From Hydrogenophilales bacterium (lineage in GTDB: Bacteria > Pseudomonadota > Gammaproteobacteria > Burkholderiales > Thiobacillaceae): DNA of 64,000 nt. The notes under the pieces were generated by a model. The model made no database searches, was not told where the DNA came from, and saw only the letters and a list, made by a program, of their open reading frames with translations. The translations under genes and the position numbers were made by a program. Of the stretch, positions 21,216 to 29,898 are shown piece after piece. The stretch is from contig JACPYT010000011.1 of the NCBI GenBank assembly GCA_016195805.1, forward strand, positions 124,001-188,000. Direction: 5' to 3'. Numbering within the stretch: position 1 is the first letter of the stretch; each line of letters opens with the position of its first letter.

Positions 21216-22292
21216 TTACAGCGCCTTCACCACCGCGTCGCCCATCTCGCTGCACGACACCTTCTGCGTGCCCTCGGTCCAGATGTCGCCGGTACGCAGG
21301 CCCTGCGCGATCACTTTCTTCACCGCACCCTCGATGCGGTCGGCGGTCGCAAGATCGGCGAAGGTGTAGCGGTACATCATCGCTACCGACAGGATGGTCG
21401 CCAGCGGATTCGCCAGGTTCCTGCCGGCGATGTCGGGCGCGGAGCCGTGGATCGGCTCGTACATGCCCTTGTTGTGCTCGTCGAGCGAGGCCGACGGCAG
21501 CATGCCGATCGAGCCCGACAGCATCGAAGCCGCGTCGGACAGGATGTCGCCGAAGATGTTGCCGGTGACGATCGTGTCGAACTGCTTGGGCGCGCGGATC
21601 AGCTGCATCGCGGCGTTGTCGACGTACATGTGCGACAGCGCGACCTCGGGGTAGTCCTTGGACACCTCGATCATCACCTCCTTCCACAGCTCGGAGCATT
21701 CCAGCACGTTGGCCTTTTCCACCGAACACAGCTTCTTGCCGCGTTTCATCGCGATACCGAACGCCACATGCGCAACGCGGCGCACTTCGGATTCCGAATA
21801 CAGCATGGTGTTGAAGCCGACGCGCTCGCTCCCCCCGGTTGGGCTCGGCCGCACCTCGATACCGCGCGGCTGGCCGAAGTACACGTCGCCGGTCAGTTCG
21901 CGCACGATCATGAGGTCGAGTCCGGACACCACGTCGGGCTTCAGCGAGGATGCCCCCGCCAGCTCCGGATACAGCAGCGCCGGACGCAGGTTGGCGAACA
22001 GGTTGAGCTCCTTGCGGATGCGCAAAAGGCCGCGCTCGGGGCGCAGCGGGCGGTCGAGCGTGTCGTACTGGGGGCCGCCGACCGCGCCGAGCAGCACCGC
22101 ATCGGCCGCGCGCGCGAGTTTCAGCGTGGCTTCCGGCAGCGGATCGCCCGCCGCGTCATAGCCCGCACCGCCGATGGGCGCGGTCTCCATTTCGATTTTC
22201 GCGCCGTCGGCACGCAGGGCTTCCAGCACCTTCACCGCCTGCGCGACGATTTCCGGACCAATGCCGTCACCCGGCAAGACTGCAATCTTCAT
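21216..22292 (-). CDS. leuB: 3-isopropylmalate dehydrogenase
   Basis: 358 residues. Family motifs are [31 protein letters not shown], and the metal-binding [14 protein letters not shown] segment, followed by [13 protein letters not shown]. It oxidises and decarboxylates 3-isopropylmalate in leucine synthesis. Its start overlaps the leuD end by 4 nt. Confidence 0.98.
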   Translation of the reverse strand: MKIAVLPGDGIGPEIVAQAVKVLEALRADGAKIEMETAPIGGAGYDAAGDPLPEATLKLARAADAVLLGAVGGPQYDTLDRPLRPERGLLRIRKELNLFANLRPALLYPELAGASSLKPDVVSGLDLMIVRELTGDVYFGQPRGIEVRPSPTGGSERVGFNTMLYSESEVRRVAHVAFGIAMKRGKKLCSVEKANVLECSELWKEVMIEVSKDYPEVALSHMYVDNAAMQLIRAPKQFDTIVTGNIFGDILSDAASMLSGSIGMLPSASLDEHNKGMYEPIHGSAPDIAGRNLANPLATILSVAMMYRYTFADLATADRIEGAVKKVIAQGLRTGDIWTEGTQKVSCSEMGDAVVKAL

Positions 22293-22939
22293 TGTTGGGA
22301 TCCACTAAATAACCAGGGGGCTTCCTGCTTGCGCCGTTCTTCGTATGCCTTGATCTTGTCGGCCTGCAACAGCGTGAGGCCGATGTCGTCGAGCCCATTC
22401 AGCAGACGGTGCTTACGTCCCGCATCCACATCGAACCGGATGCTTTCACCCGTTGGCGTGGTCACCGTCTGCTTGTCCAGATCCACTGTCAGGGCATACC
22501 CCTCATTCGCTTCGCATTCACGGAACAAACGGTCTACCACTGCAACGTCAAGCACAATCGGCAAGATGCCGTTCTTGAAGCAATTGTTGTAGAAGATGTC
22601 GGCGAAGCTCGGCGCAATAATGGCCTGGATACCATAATCCTGCAGCGCCCACGGTGCATGTTCACGGCTCGAACCGCAGCCGAAGTTGTCGCGTGCCAGC
22701 AGCACCGATGCGTCCCGATAGCGCGGCTGATTCAGCACAAAATCCGGATTCAGCGGACGGTCGTGATTCGACTTGCCCGGTTCGCCGTGATCGAGATAGC
22801 GCCATTCGTCGAACAGATTGGGGCCGAAGCCGGCGCGCTTGATCGACTTCAGGAATTGTTTGGGGATGATCGCATCGGTATCCACGTTGGCACGATCCAA
22901 TGGCACAACCAATCCATCCAACACCGAGAACTTACGCAT
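22289..22939 (-). CDS. leuD: 3-isopropylmalate dehydratase small subunit
   Basis: 216 residues from the ATG giving [20 protein letters not shown]. Characteristic motifs are [28 protein letters not shown] and [16 protein letters not shown]. With LeuC it isomerises 2- to 3-isopropylmalate. The ATG overlaps the stop of the small repeat protein gene inserted between leuC and leuD, so all three should be cotranslated. Confidence 0.97.
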   Translation of the reverse strand: MRKFSVLDGLVVPLDRANVDTDAIIPKQFLKSIKRAGFGPNLFDEWRYLDHGEPGKSNHDRPLNPDFVLNQPRYRDASVLLARDNFGCGSSREHAPWALQDYGIQAIIAPSFADIFYNNCFKNGILPIVLDVAVVDRLFRECEANEGYALTVDLDKQTVTTPTGESIRFDVDAGRKHRLLNGLDDIGLTLLQADKIKAYEERRKQEAPWLFSGSQQ

Positions 22940-23208
22940 CACTTGCTCACCTTCTCCAGTTTTTCGCCGCCTTTTTGCATCTTCTCGCCGACCCACTCGC
23001 CCGCCTTCTTGACGCCGTGCTCCGTCGCTTCAGCGCCTTTCTTGATGCCACGTTCCGTTGCTTGCGCACCTTTCTTGATGCCGCGCTCCGTCGCTTCCGC
23101 GCCCTTCTTCACGGCGTCGCCCGTCTTTTGGACGACGCTTTTCTCTTCAGCCCATGCGCCTTGCGCCATCGCCAGCAACACCAACAACCCGAAGATTTTC
23201 TTCATCAT
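22939..23208 (-). CDS. small exported Lys/Glu/Ala-repeat protein between leuC and leuD
   Basis: 89 residues. The signal peptide ([20 protein letters not shown]) is followed by tandem 11-residue units of the type [11 protein letters not shown], repeated three times with small changes and a looser fourth, then [20 protein letters not shown]. The repeats resemble the amphipathic 11-mers of LEA-like proteins. It overlaps leuD by one base and abuts leuC without a gap, so it is embedded in the leucine operon. Role unknown; a periplasmic helix or chaperone-like protein is possible. Confidence 0.75.
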   Translation of the reverse strand: MMKKIFGLLVLLAMAQGAWAEEKSVVQKTGDAVKKGAEATERGIKKGAQATERGIKKGAEATEHGVKKAGEWVGEKMQKGGEKLEKVSK

Positions 23209-24612
23209 TCACTCCTTGCGGACATCGACGAAATGTCCGGCACACGCAGCAGCGGCCGCCATCGCCGGACTGACCAGATGCGTCCTGCCGCCCTGCCCCT
23301 GGCGCCCTTCGAAATTGCGGTTCGAGGTCGAGGCGCAGCGTTCGCCCTGCTCCAGCCGGTCGGCGTTCATCGCCAGGCACATCGAACAGCCGGGTTCGCG
23401 CCATTCGAAGCCGGCTTCGACAAAAATCCTGTCGAGGCCTTCGGTCTCGGCCTGCCGTTTGACCAGACCGGAACCCGGCACCACCATCGCCAGCTTGACG
23501 TTGGGCGAGACCTTGCGACCCTTCGCCACGCTGGCGGCCTCGCGCAGGTCCTCGATGCGGGAATTGGTGCACGAGCCGATGAAGACCTTGTCGACCGCAA
23601 TCTCGGCGATCGGCGTGCCGGCCGCAAGGCCCATGTATTCCAGGGCACGCGTCCAGTCGTGGCGCTTGACCTCGCTCGGCGCGTCAGCCGGATCGGGTAC
23701 GCGGCCGTTGATGGTCGTCACCATCTCGGGCGAGGTGCCCCACGTGACCTGCGGCTCGATCTGCGCGGCGTCAAGTTCGATCACGCGGTCGAATTTCGCG
23801 TCGCCGTCCGAGTGCAGCGTGTTCCACCACGCCACCGCCTGGTCCCATGCCGCCCCCTTAGGCGCGTAGGGACGGCCCTTCACGTAGTCGATCGTGATCT
23901 GGTCAACCGCCACCATGCCGGCGCGCGCGCCGGCCTCGATCGCCATGTTGCACAGCGTCATGCGGCCTTCCATGGAGAGGGCACGGATCGCCGAGCCGCC
24001 GAACTCCAGCGCATAGCCGGTGCCGCCGGCGGTGCCAATTTCCCCAATAATTGCGAGCGCGATGTCCTTTGCCGTCACACCCTTGCCGAGTTGCCCTTCG
24101 ACCTTCACCAGCATGGTCTTCGAGGGCTTCTGCCACAGGCATTGCGTGGCCAGCACGTGCTCGACCTCGGAGGTGCCGATGCCGAAGGCCAGCGCGCCGA
24201 ATGCGCCATGGGTCGAGGTGTGCGAATCGCCGCACACCACGGTCATGCCGGGCAGGGTCAGACCTTCCTCGGGACCGATGACGTGGACAATGCCCTGGCG
24301 GATGTCGTCCATCCTGAACTCGGTGATGCCGAATTCGGCGCAGTTGGCGTCGAGCGTCTCCACCTGCAGGCGCGACACCGGGTCGGCGATGCCCTGCGAG
24401 CGGTCGGTGGTCGGCACGTTGTGATCGGGCACGGCGATGGCTGCATCCGCGCGACGTGGCGTGCGGTGGGCGAGCTTCAGCCCCTCGAACGCCTGCGGGC
24501 TGGTGACTTCGTGCACCAGATGGCGGTCGATGTAGAGCAGCGTGGTGCCGTCGGACTCGACGTGGACGACGTGGGCGTCCCACAATTTCTGGAATAAGGT
24601 TTGACCGGACAT
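23209..24612 (-). CDS. leuC: 3-isopropylmalate dehydratase large subunit
   Basis: 467 residues of the aconitase family. The three 4Fe-4S cysteines appear in [15 protein letters not shown] and [12 protein letters not shown]-terminal [16 protein letters not shown] and [19 protein letters not shown] are typical LeuC. Together with leuD, leuB and asd it forms the leucine/asd part of the minus-strand array, separated by 39 nt from the permease gene upstream. Confidence 0.98.
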   Translation of the reverse strand: MSGQTLFQKLWDAHVVHVESDGTTLLYIDRHLVHEVTSPQAFEGLKLAHRTPRRADAAIAVPDHNVPTTDRSQGIADPVSRLQVETLDANCAEFGITEFRMDDIRQGIVHVIGPEEGLTLPGMTVVCGDSHTSTHGAFGALAFGIGTSEVEHVLATQCLWQKPSKTMLVKVEGQLGKGVTAKDIALAIIGEIGTAGGTGYALEFGGSAIRALSMEGRMTLCNMAIEAGARAGMVAVDQITIDYVKGRPYAPKGAAWDQAVAWWNTLHSDGDAKFDRVIELDAAQIEPQVTWGTSPEMVTTINGRVPDPADAPSEVKRHDWTRALEYMGLAAGTPIAEIAVDKVFIGSCTNSRIEDLREAASVAKGRKVSPNVKLAMVVPGSGLVKRQAETEGLDRIFVEAGFEWREPGCSMCLAMNADRLEQGERCASTSNRNFEGRQGQGGRTHLVSPAMAAAAACAGHFVDVRKE

Positions 24613-24651
24613 GCGGAATGTGGCGATACGGCGCGTAAAACGCTGATTATT

Positions 24652-25815
24652 TCATAGCTTGGGGGCCGCTGGCACGGATTTTGTTCCCCCCCACGCCGCA
24701 TACACCCCCCATGCCAGCGCCGCGCTCGCGGCGGCAAGGGTGAAAGTCCAGGCCGAGCCCAGCGTGTCCCAGGTCAGTCCGCTGGCCAGCCCGCCGATGG
24801 TGCCGCCGACACCATAGGACAGGCTGGTGTAGAGCGCCTGCCCGCGTGCCTGGTGGCGCCCGCGGAAATGCTGATGGATCAGCGCCACCGCTGCCGCGTG
24901 GTAGGTGCCGAAGGTGAAGGCGTGCAGCGTCTGCGCGCCCCACACTACCCAGGCCGACTCCACCCCCCAGGCGATCAGCAAAAAGCGCAGCACCGCCAGC
25001 GCGAAGCTCGCCAGAATCAGCTTGCGGGGGGTCACCCTGGCGAAGATGCGCGGAATGACCAGGAAAATCCCGATCTCGCACAGCACGCCGAGCGCCCACA
25101 GCCAGCCGACAGTGGATTTGTCGTAGCCGTGGTCGACCAGATAGATCGAGTAGAAAGTGTAGTAGGGCCCGTGCGTCACCGCCATCAGCAGGCAGGCGGC
25201 CAGCAGCGAGGCCACCTCGGGCCGCTTCAGCACCTCCCAAACCGGGATGTGATCGCTGGCGTGCGGCAGGATCTCGGCCTCGGGAATCACTCGCGCGAAC
25301 GCCACGATGCCCAGCATCACCGCCAGCACCGCCCACGGCAGCCAGCCGATTGCCACATGGTCGAAGGCATAGCCCAGCCCCACCACCATCAGGATGAAGC
25401 CGATCGAGCCCCACAGGCGGATGCGGCCGTAGGCGTCGGTGCGCTCGCCCAGGTGCGACAAGGTCATCGCTTCGACCAGCGGCAGCGACGCGCTCCAGAA
25501 GAAGCTCAACGCAGCCATCACCGCGAACAGCCACCAGAAGCCGCTGCCGAAGAACACCCCGACGAATGCCAGCACGCTGCCAAGCGCCGCGATCTGCACA
25601 ATGGGGGTGCGGCGGCCGCTGCGGTCGGCGATGTGCCCCCAGATGTTGGGCGCGAAGATCCGCATCACCTGCAGCAGCGACATCAGTACGCCGATTTCGA
25701 AGGCGTTGAACGCCAGCGAGCGCAGATACAGCCCCCAGAACGGCGACATCGCGCCGACGAAGGCGAAATAAAAGAAGTAAAAACCGGACAGACGCCAGTA
25801 GGGGAGATTGGGCAT
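24652..25815 (-). CDS. MFS transporter, HcaT/phenylpropionate-permease-like
   Basis: 387 residues with about 12 hydrophobic helices and the MFS loop motif HIADRSGRRTPIV after helix 2. The opening YWRLSGFYFFYFAFVGAMSP followed by FWGLYLRSLAF is characteristic of the HcaT/YciC-like MFS_1_like group. The substrate cannot be read from the sequence; the E. coli namesake is linked to 3-phenylpropionate. It lies upstream of leuC on the same strand, and no aromatic-degradation genes are near. Confidence 0.82.
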   Translation of the reverse strand: MPNLPYWRLSGFYFFYFAFVGAMSPFWGLYLRSLAFNAFEIGVLMSLLQVMRIFAPNIWGHIADRSGRRTPIVQIAALGSVLAFVGVFFGSGFWWLFAVMAALSFFWSASLPLVEAMTLSHLGERTDAYGRIRLWGSIGFILMVVGLGYAFDHVAIGWLPWAVLAVMLGIVAFARVIPEAEILPHASDHIPVWEVLKRPEVASLLAACLLMAVTHGPYYTFYSIYLVDHGYDKSTVGWLWALGVLCEIGIFLVIPRIFARVTPRKLILASFALAVLRFLLIAWGVESAWVVWGAQTLHAFTFGTYHAAAVALIHQHFRGRHQARGQALYTSLSYGVGGTIGGLASGLTWDTLGSAWTFTLAAASAALAWGVYAAWGGTKSVPAAPKL

Positions 25816-25975
25816 GAACTCGGATTGCCGCGCGCGGCCAAAACGCAGCGCGCATTATGGGGCCTGTGCCGCGCAGCCGAAAGCGACAGACACGCGCTAT
25901 CACGGCATCGGCTGCAAGCAGCCCATGCACACGACAGCCGTGGTCCGATTTCCCGGAGAACGCCTGCGGAACGGC

Positions 25976-26176
25976 TTACTTCAGAATGAAGGTCAGCTTC
26001 ATCCTGACTTCATATTCGGCAATCTTGCCTTTCTTCACCTTCACGCTCTGATCCATCACCCATGCGCCCGTGATGTTTTCCAGCGTCTCGGCCGCCTTCG
26101 CGATGCCCTGCCTGATCGCGTCGTCGAATCCCTTCGCGGAAGTCGCCGTGACTTCGATGGTTTTTGCGATGCTCAT
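25976..26176 (-). CDS. dodecin
   Basis: 66 residues from the ATG giving MSIAKTIEVTATSAKGFDDA; the longer upstream frame lacks homology. The pattern AIRQGIAKAAETLENITGAW and the strand KIAEYEVRMKLTFIL match dodecins, small flavin-storing dodecamers in which a tryptophan stacks on the flavin (Trp here in GAWV). It buffers free FMN/riboflavin or binds CoA. A flavin reductase gene lies just upstream on the same strand, fitting flavin handling. Confidence 0.93.
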   Translation of the reverse strand: MSIAKTIEVTATSAKGFDDAIRQGIAKAAETLENITGAWVMDQSVKVKKGKIAEYEVRMKLTFILK

Positions 26177-26263
26177 GACCACCCTCCCATTCAAAAAACC
26201 GACGGTGATCTCAGCCTATCAACTTGCGGCAGGATTCCAACTGCGAAATCAATCCTGCCCAGG

Positions 26264-26800
26264 CTATTTCATCGCCGAACGCAGCTTGACCGTCTCGCCG
26301 GCCACCGCGAACACGCCGTTGCCCCGATGATGCAGCGTCTGCGGTTTCCTGACCGCGGTGTCGACCCACGCCTGCACCACCTCGAGAACGAAGAAGTTGT
26401 AGCGGTTCACCAGCCGCGTATCGGCCACCCGGCACTCCAGGCTGGCATAGCACTCGGCGATCAGCGGGGCCTGCACCTGCGCGGCCTCGACCGGCGTCAG
26501 ACCGAACTTCGCGAACTTGTCGACCGTGCGCCCGGAGCAGTTGCCTATGCCCACCACCTGCTTCGCCAGGTCCAGCGTCGGGACGTTGATCGCGCACTCC
26601 TTGGTTGCCCGCAGCGTGTCGAACGAGGCATTGCGTCCGCTGATCACGCAGCCGATCAGCGGCGGTTCGAATTCCATCATAGTGTGCCACGACATCGTCA
26701 TGATGTTGGCGCGCCCCTTGCGGGCGGTCGTCACCAGCACCACCGGCCCCGGTTCCAGCAGGCCGTAGACATCGGAGAGGGGGTAGGACCGTTTTGCCAT
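26264..26800 (-). CDS. flavin reductase family protein (FMN-binding split barrel)
   Basis: 178 residues. The pattern PGPVVLVTTARKGRANIMTM, then SWHTMMEFEPPLIGCVISGR and NASFDTLRATKECAINVPTL, matches the flavin-reductase-like (DIM6/NTAB) family that binds FMN. It may reduce flavin for partner oxygenases or be an NADH:FMN oxidoreductase. No oxygenase is adjacent. It shares strand and neighbourhood with dodecin and is divergent from a small secreted protein gene. Confidence 0.85.
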   Translation of the reverse strand: MAKRSYPLSDVYGLLEPGPVVLVTTARKGRANIMTMSWHTMMEFEPPLIGCVISGRNASFDTLRATKECAINVPTLDLAKQVVGIGNCSGRTVDKFAKFGLTPVEAAQVQAPLIAECYASLECRVADTRLVNRYNFFVLEVVQAWVDTAVRKPQTLHHRGNGVFAVAGETVKLRSAMK

Positions 26801-26858
26801 GGCAGAGCTCCTTGCAGAACATGAACACTTTCAGCTTAGTCGGTCCACCTCCCTGTCA

Positions 26859-26875
26859 CAGACTGTCACAGTCTG
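26859..26875. promoter_or_regulatory. perfect palindrome in divergent spacer (possible operator)
   Basis: CAGACTG and CAGTCTG form a 7-bp inverted repeat around TCA, preceded by another TGTCACA copy. It lies between the flavin reductase gene and the divergent small secreted protein gene. A regulator binding site is an inference. Confidence 0.4.
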
Positions 26876-26980
26876 GAACGGCCTCGACACAACCCGGCCA
26901 CACGCCCTGCCTACCATGCACTCACCCCATGCAAGCGATCGACCTGCACGGGGGAATCTCAAACTGAATAGGAGTGACTC

Positions 26981-27262
26981 ATGAAGCAAACCGCACACGC
27001 TCTGATCCTTGGTTCCCTGGCTGCCGTTTTCTCGGTATCCGCGCTGGCCGACCACAACAGCCCCATGGGCGCCGGCTGGGCCAACATGCCGAATGACATC
27101 CACAACCTCCAGATCGAGGACGATCTGAGTGGAACCGAGTTCAGCGATGTCGTGCGCCAAGGCGCCGGCGCCGACACGGTCAACCGCTATCTGGACAGCA
27201 CCACCACCCTGCAATCGGGCTCGGGCAGCGCTGCCACCACAAGCGGCGGCAGTCGCCGCTGA
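26981..27262 (+). CDS. small exported hypothetical protein
   Basis: 93 residues. A signal peptide (MKQTAHALILGSLAAVFSVS, ALA) precedes a low-complexity mature part that starts DHNSPMGAGWANMPNDIHN and ends in a Ser/Thr/Gly-rich tail. A strong ribosome site (TAGGAG, 6 nt before ATG) and a downstream intrinsic terminator support a real monocistronic gene. I do not recognise the family. No cysteines or metal motifs are seen. Confidence 0.75.
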   Translation: MKQTAHALILGSLAAVFSVSALADHNSPMGAGWANMPNDIHNLQIEDDLSGTEFSDVVRQGAGADTVNRYLDSTTTLQSGSGSAATTSGGSRR

Positions 27263-27298
27263 TCGGGCTGGGGCGCTGACGCCCCGCAGCCCGGCCAC

Positions 27299-27332
27299 AA
27301 GACCGTCGCTCCCCGGGGCACGGTCTTTTTTA
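27299..27332 (+). terminator. intrinsic terminator
   Basis: AAGACCGT and ACGGTCTT pair around a GC-rich loop and are followed by a run of T. It closes the small secreted protein transcript that starts near 26.9 kb. Confidence 0.85.
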
Positions 27333-27500
27333 TGCCCCTTGCGTTCGCCCTATCCACTCTGATTTCGCCCATGCCTGTGCCATCGCCATTGCGAAAGACG
27401 GCACGGACCCACCCTGCCCAACTGGCAAACGCGTCTTGTATACGGAAGAGACCTGGCCTAGTTTTAATAGAGTCCTTGCAAGAATCTGAAGGAGATCACC

Positions 27501-27872
27501 ATGCTGCACGTTTCAACCGATATCAACCAGCTCATCCGTGAGCCCGTAGACGATCCCGACTTTCCCGATGCCCCGCCGGAGTGGACGCGTGACGACGCAA
27601 TGAACATCGCGCGAGAAGAAGGCCTGACACTCACGGAAGGCCACTGGAGCGTGGTTCGCGCCCTGCAGCATTACTACGCCCAGCATGCGGACGACACCGT
27701 CATCAACCTGCGTGATCTGCACGACGCCCTGGACGAATGTTTCCACCAGCAAGGTGGTCTGAAATACCTGTACACCTTGTTTCCCGGCGGGCCCATCGCG
27801 CAAAGTTGCCGCATTGCCGGCCTCAAAGCGCCGTACATTGCCTCCGATCCCCACTTCGGCAGCGTGGCCTGA
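27501..27872 (+). CDS. DsrC/TusE-family protein lacking the C-terminal cysteine
   Basis: 123 residues with the DsrC fold signature: PEWTRDDAMNIAREEGLTLT, then EGHWSVVRALQHYYAQH and KYLYTLFPGGPIAQSCRIAGL. DsrC carries sulfur as a trisulfide between two C-terminal cysteines, and TusE uses only the penultimate one. Here the inner cysteine (Cys103, in SCRIAGL) is kept, but the position 11 residues later is alanine, and the tail is rewritten and extended (KAPYIASDPHFGSVA). It is therefore neither classical DsrC nor TusE. The ribosome site AAGGAG supports the start. A regulatory or carrier role in sulfur metabolism is possible. Confidence 0.85.
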   Translation: MLHVSTDINQLIREPVDDPDFPDAPPEWTRDDAMNIAREEGLTLTEGHWSVVRALQHYYAQHADDTVINLRDLHDALDECFHQQGGLKYLYTLFPGGPIAQSCRIAGLKAPYIASDPHFGSVA

Positions 27873-28217
27873 CGGCTTTATGGCAGCAAGCGGTCACCGC
27901 GCCCGCTTGAGGAAACGGCCGGACACCCGGAAGGTCCTTCGTGAGCCTCCGGAACGCGTACCGCGCACCTGTGCAGGTGCCCCCTTATCCGAGGGTCAAC
28001 GTTCTAACGATTTGCAGCCCGGCGACTGAAAATCTATCCGCCGTACCGCAGGAACCATGGCTTTCTCGCCAAAGTGCCACTCAGGCGCTCGATCAGCGAC
28101 GCGGGGAGAGTGCGCCTGATCATCCCCAAGTGCTTGATCAAATATACAAATCGTCACATACTTGACCCTACAAGCGGCTGGGGTTCCCCCCGCCCTGCTC
28201 AACCCTTTGCCTGATAT
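27873..28217. other. 345-nt intergenic region, no gene recognised
   Basis: There is no convincing coding frame on either strand. It contains a short palindrome (27965-27980, GCACCT-GTGC-AGGTGC) and, at its end, the start of a promoter-like pair reaching into 28234. I compared it by eye with c-di-GMP riboswitches because a GGDEF gene follows, but found no match. Confidence 0.5.
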
Positions 28218-28234
28218 TTGACGCCAGGTATAAA
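28207..28234 (+). promoter_or_regulatory. promoter-like pair before the GGDEF gene
   Basis: TTGCCT (28207-28212) and TATAAA (28229-28234) are separated by 16 nt. Transcription would begin near 28241, only a few nt before the GTG at 28245, which would make a nearly leaderless message. Confidence 0.4.
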
Positions 28235-28244
28235 AAACCACTCT

Positions 28245-29039
28245 GTGGCCTCCCTGTCCCCGCCTTCGCTGATCGACCTGCAGGATTTGCAGCTGGACGA
28301 CGCGCGCGCGTTGCTGGAGCATGCGGGGCAGGACGGCAGCCAGGAAATGGGCGAGCCGCCGCTCGCCTACCTTCAGCGGGTCATCAATGGGCTGTGCGAG
28401 CTCTCGCTCAAGGACCCCCTGACCGGCCTGGGCAACCGCAGGCATTTCATTGCGACGCTCGAACGCGCGATCGAGGTGGTGGCGCGGTCCGGGGAGTCGA
28501 TTCTGTTGCTGCTGCTCGACATCGATCACTTCAAGAACATCAACGACACCCATGGCCACCTGGCTGGCGACCAGGTGCTGCAAGCCGTCGCCGCCTGCCT
28601 GGCCAACTGCGTGCGTCCGATGGACACGGTCGTGCGCTATGGCGGCGAAGAGTTCGCGATGATCCTGCCCAACTGCCGGCCCAACTGCGGGCGTGTCGTG
28701 GCCGAACGCGTGCGCCGTGCGATCGAATCGCTGTCCATCGCCGTGACGCCGCTGGTCAACTTGCAGGTCACGATCAGCATCGGCGGTGCCTACGCGCCGG
28801 AATGGGTGCGCTCCACCACCGACCTGTGGATCGAGCGCGCCGACCTGCAGCTCTATCGCGCCAAATCCGACGGACGCAACCAGGTGTTTCTCGACCTGCC
28901 CCATGAAATCTCGGTCAGTGCCGAGGAAAAAGGGCTGCTGTTCGGACATTTCGTCGTGGACCCCACTGCAGCGCCCAACAATACGCCCGTTGAAGGCCCC
29001 GACCCCGGGAGCACTTCCACCCATCGAGTAAATGCATGA
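28245..29039 (+). CDS. diguanylate cyclase (GGDEF domain)
   Basis: About 264 residues from the GTG at this position; a TTG nine codons upstream (28218) is an alternative, and neither has a clear ribosome site. After a short helical N-terminus comes a complete GGDEF domain: DPLTGLGNRRHFIATL, LLDIDHFKNINDTHGHLAGD and the active loop YGGEEF. An RPMD motif five residues before the GGEEF loop is a canonical inhibitory I-site, so the enzyme should make c-di-GMP with product feedback. No membrane segment. Its stop overlaps the start of the next gene, a MinD/FlhG-type ATPase. Confidence 0.88.
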   Translation: MASLSPPSLIDLQDLQLDDARALLEHAGQDGSQEMGEPPLAYLQRVINGLCELSLKDPLTGLGNRRHFIATLERAIEVVARSGESILLLLLDIDHFKNINDTHGHLAGDQVLQAVAACLANCVRPMDTVVRYGGEEFAMILPNCRPNCGRVVAERVRRAIESLSIAVTPLVNLQVTISIGGAYAPEWVRSTTDLWIERADLQLYRAKSDGRNQVFLDLPHEISVSAEEKGLLFGHFVVDPTAAPNNTPVEGPDPGSTSTHRVNA

Positions 29040-29872
29040 ACGATCTGCTCACCCCCATCTCCGAGAAGCAGGACACGGCCCAGCTTCCCTTGAAGCCGCT
29101 GGGCAAGGTCATCGCCGTCACCAGCGGCAAGGGCGGCGTCGGCAAAACTTTCGTCTCGGCCAATCTCGCCGCAGCGCTGGCCAAGCGCGGCCACAAGGTA
29201 CTGGTACTCGACGCCGATCTCGGACTCGCCAATCTCGACGTGGTGCTCAATCTCTACCCTAAGATCACGCTGCATGACGTATTCACCGGCAAGGCCAGGC
29301 TGGAGGAGGCCATCCTCCCGGCGCCGGGCGGCTTTTCCGTGCTGCTGGCGGGATCCGGCATGGTCGAGTATTCGCGGCTCACCCCCGAAGTGCGCAACGA
29401 ATTCCTGCGCATCATGAGCGGCCTGGTGCCGCATTACGACATCGTGCTGCTGGACACCGGCGCCGGGATTTCAGATGTGGTGCTGTTTGCCGTCTCGCTC
29501 GCCTCCGAGGTCCTGATGGTCGCCACGCCCGAACCGACCTCGCTGACCGACGCCTATGCCACCATCAAGGTGCTGGTGGGGCAACAGCAGCGACAGACCG
29601 TGCGCATGGTCGTCAACCAGACCGCCCGCGCGGGTGCGGGACTGCCGATCACCCATCAGCTGCAGCATGTGCTCGACCGTTTCGTGGTGACCGAACCCGG
29701 CCATCCCATCCGCCTGGTCCACATGGGCGACATTCCGGTCGATTCCGAAGTGCGTCAGGCGGTGATGCGGCGCCAGTTGCTGATGCAAACCTCGCCCGGC
29801 TGTCCGGCCGGACAGGCCATTTCGCAGCTCGCCACTCGGCTGGAACAAACCGTCATGCCCAAGCTGGCCTAG
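29036..29872 (+). CDS. MinD/ParA-family ATPase, FlhG (FleN)-like
   Basis: 278 residues with the deviant Walker A SGKGGVGKTFVSANLAAALA near residue 30, LVLDADLGLANLDVVLNLYP and the membrane/partner region after DIVLLDTGAG. The N-terminal extension before GKVIAVTSGKGG is typical of FlhG/FleN, which controls flagellar number and, in some species, senses c-di-GMP through FleQ. Here no flagellar gene is nearby; instead the start overlaps a diguanylate cyclase gene (ATGA). An orphan MinD-like regulator working with c-di-GMP is an inference. Confidence 0.85.
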   Translation: MNDLLTPISEKQDTAQLPLKPLGKVIAVTSGKGGVGKTFVSANLAAALAKRGHKVLVLDADLGLANLDVVLNLYPKITLHDVFTGKARLEEAILPAPGGFSVLLAGSGMVEYSRLTPEVRNEFLRIMSGLVPHYDIVLLDTGAGISDVVLFAVSLASEVLMVATPEPTSLTDAYATIKVLVGQQQRQTVRMVVNQTARAGAGLPITHQLQHVLDRFVVTEPGHPIRLVHMGDIPVDSEVRQAVMRRQLLMQTSPGCPAGQAISQLATRLEQTVMPKLA

Positions 29873-29898
29873 CCTGACAAGAAAACGGGCGCCTGGCC

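Noticed and set aside
27873-28217. c-di-GMP riboswitch upstream of the GGDEF gene
   Set aside because: A GCCTCCGG string near 27950 looked suggestive, but the rest of the consensus is absent.
27996-29024. A 342-codon minus-strand frame opposite the diguanylate cyclase
   Set aside because: No homology or start signals; the GGDEF gene explains the sequence.
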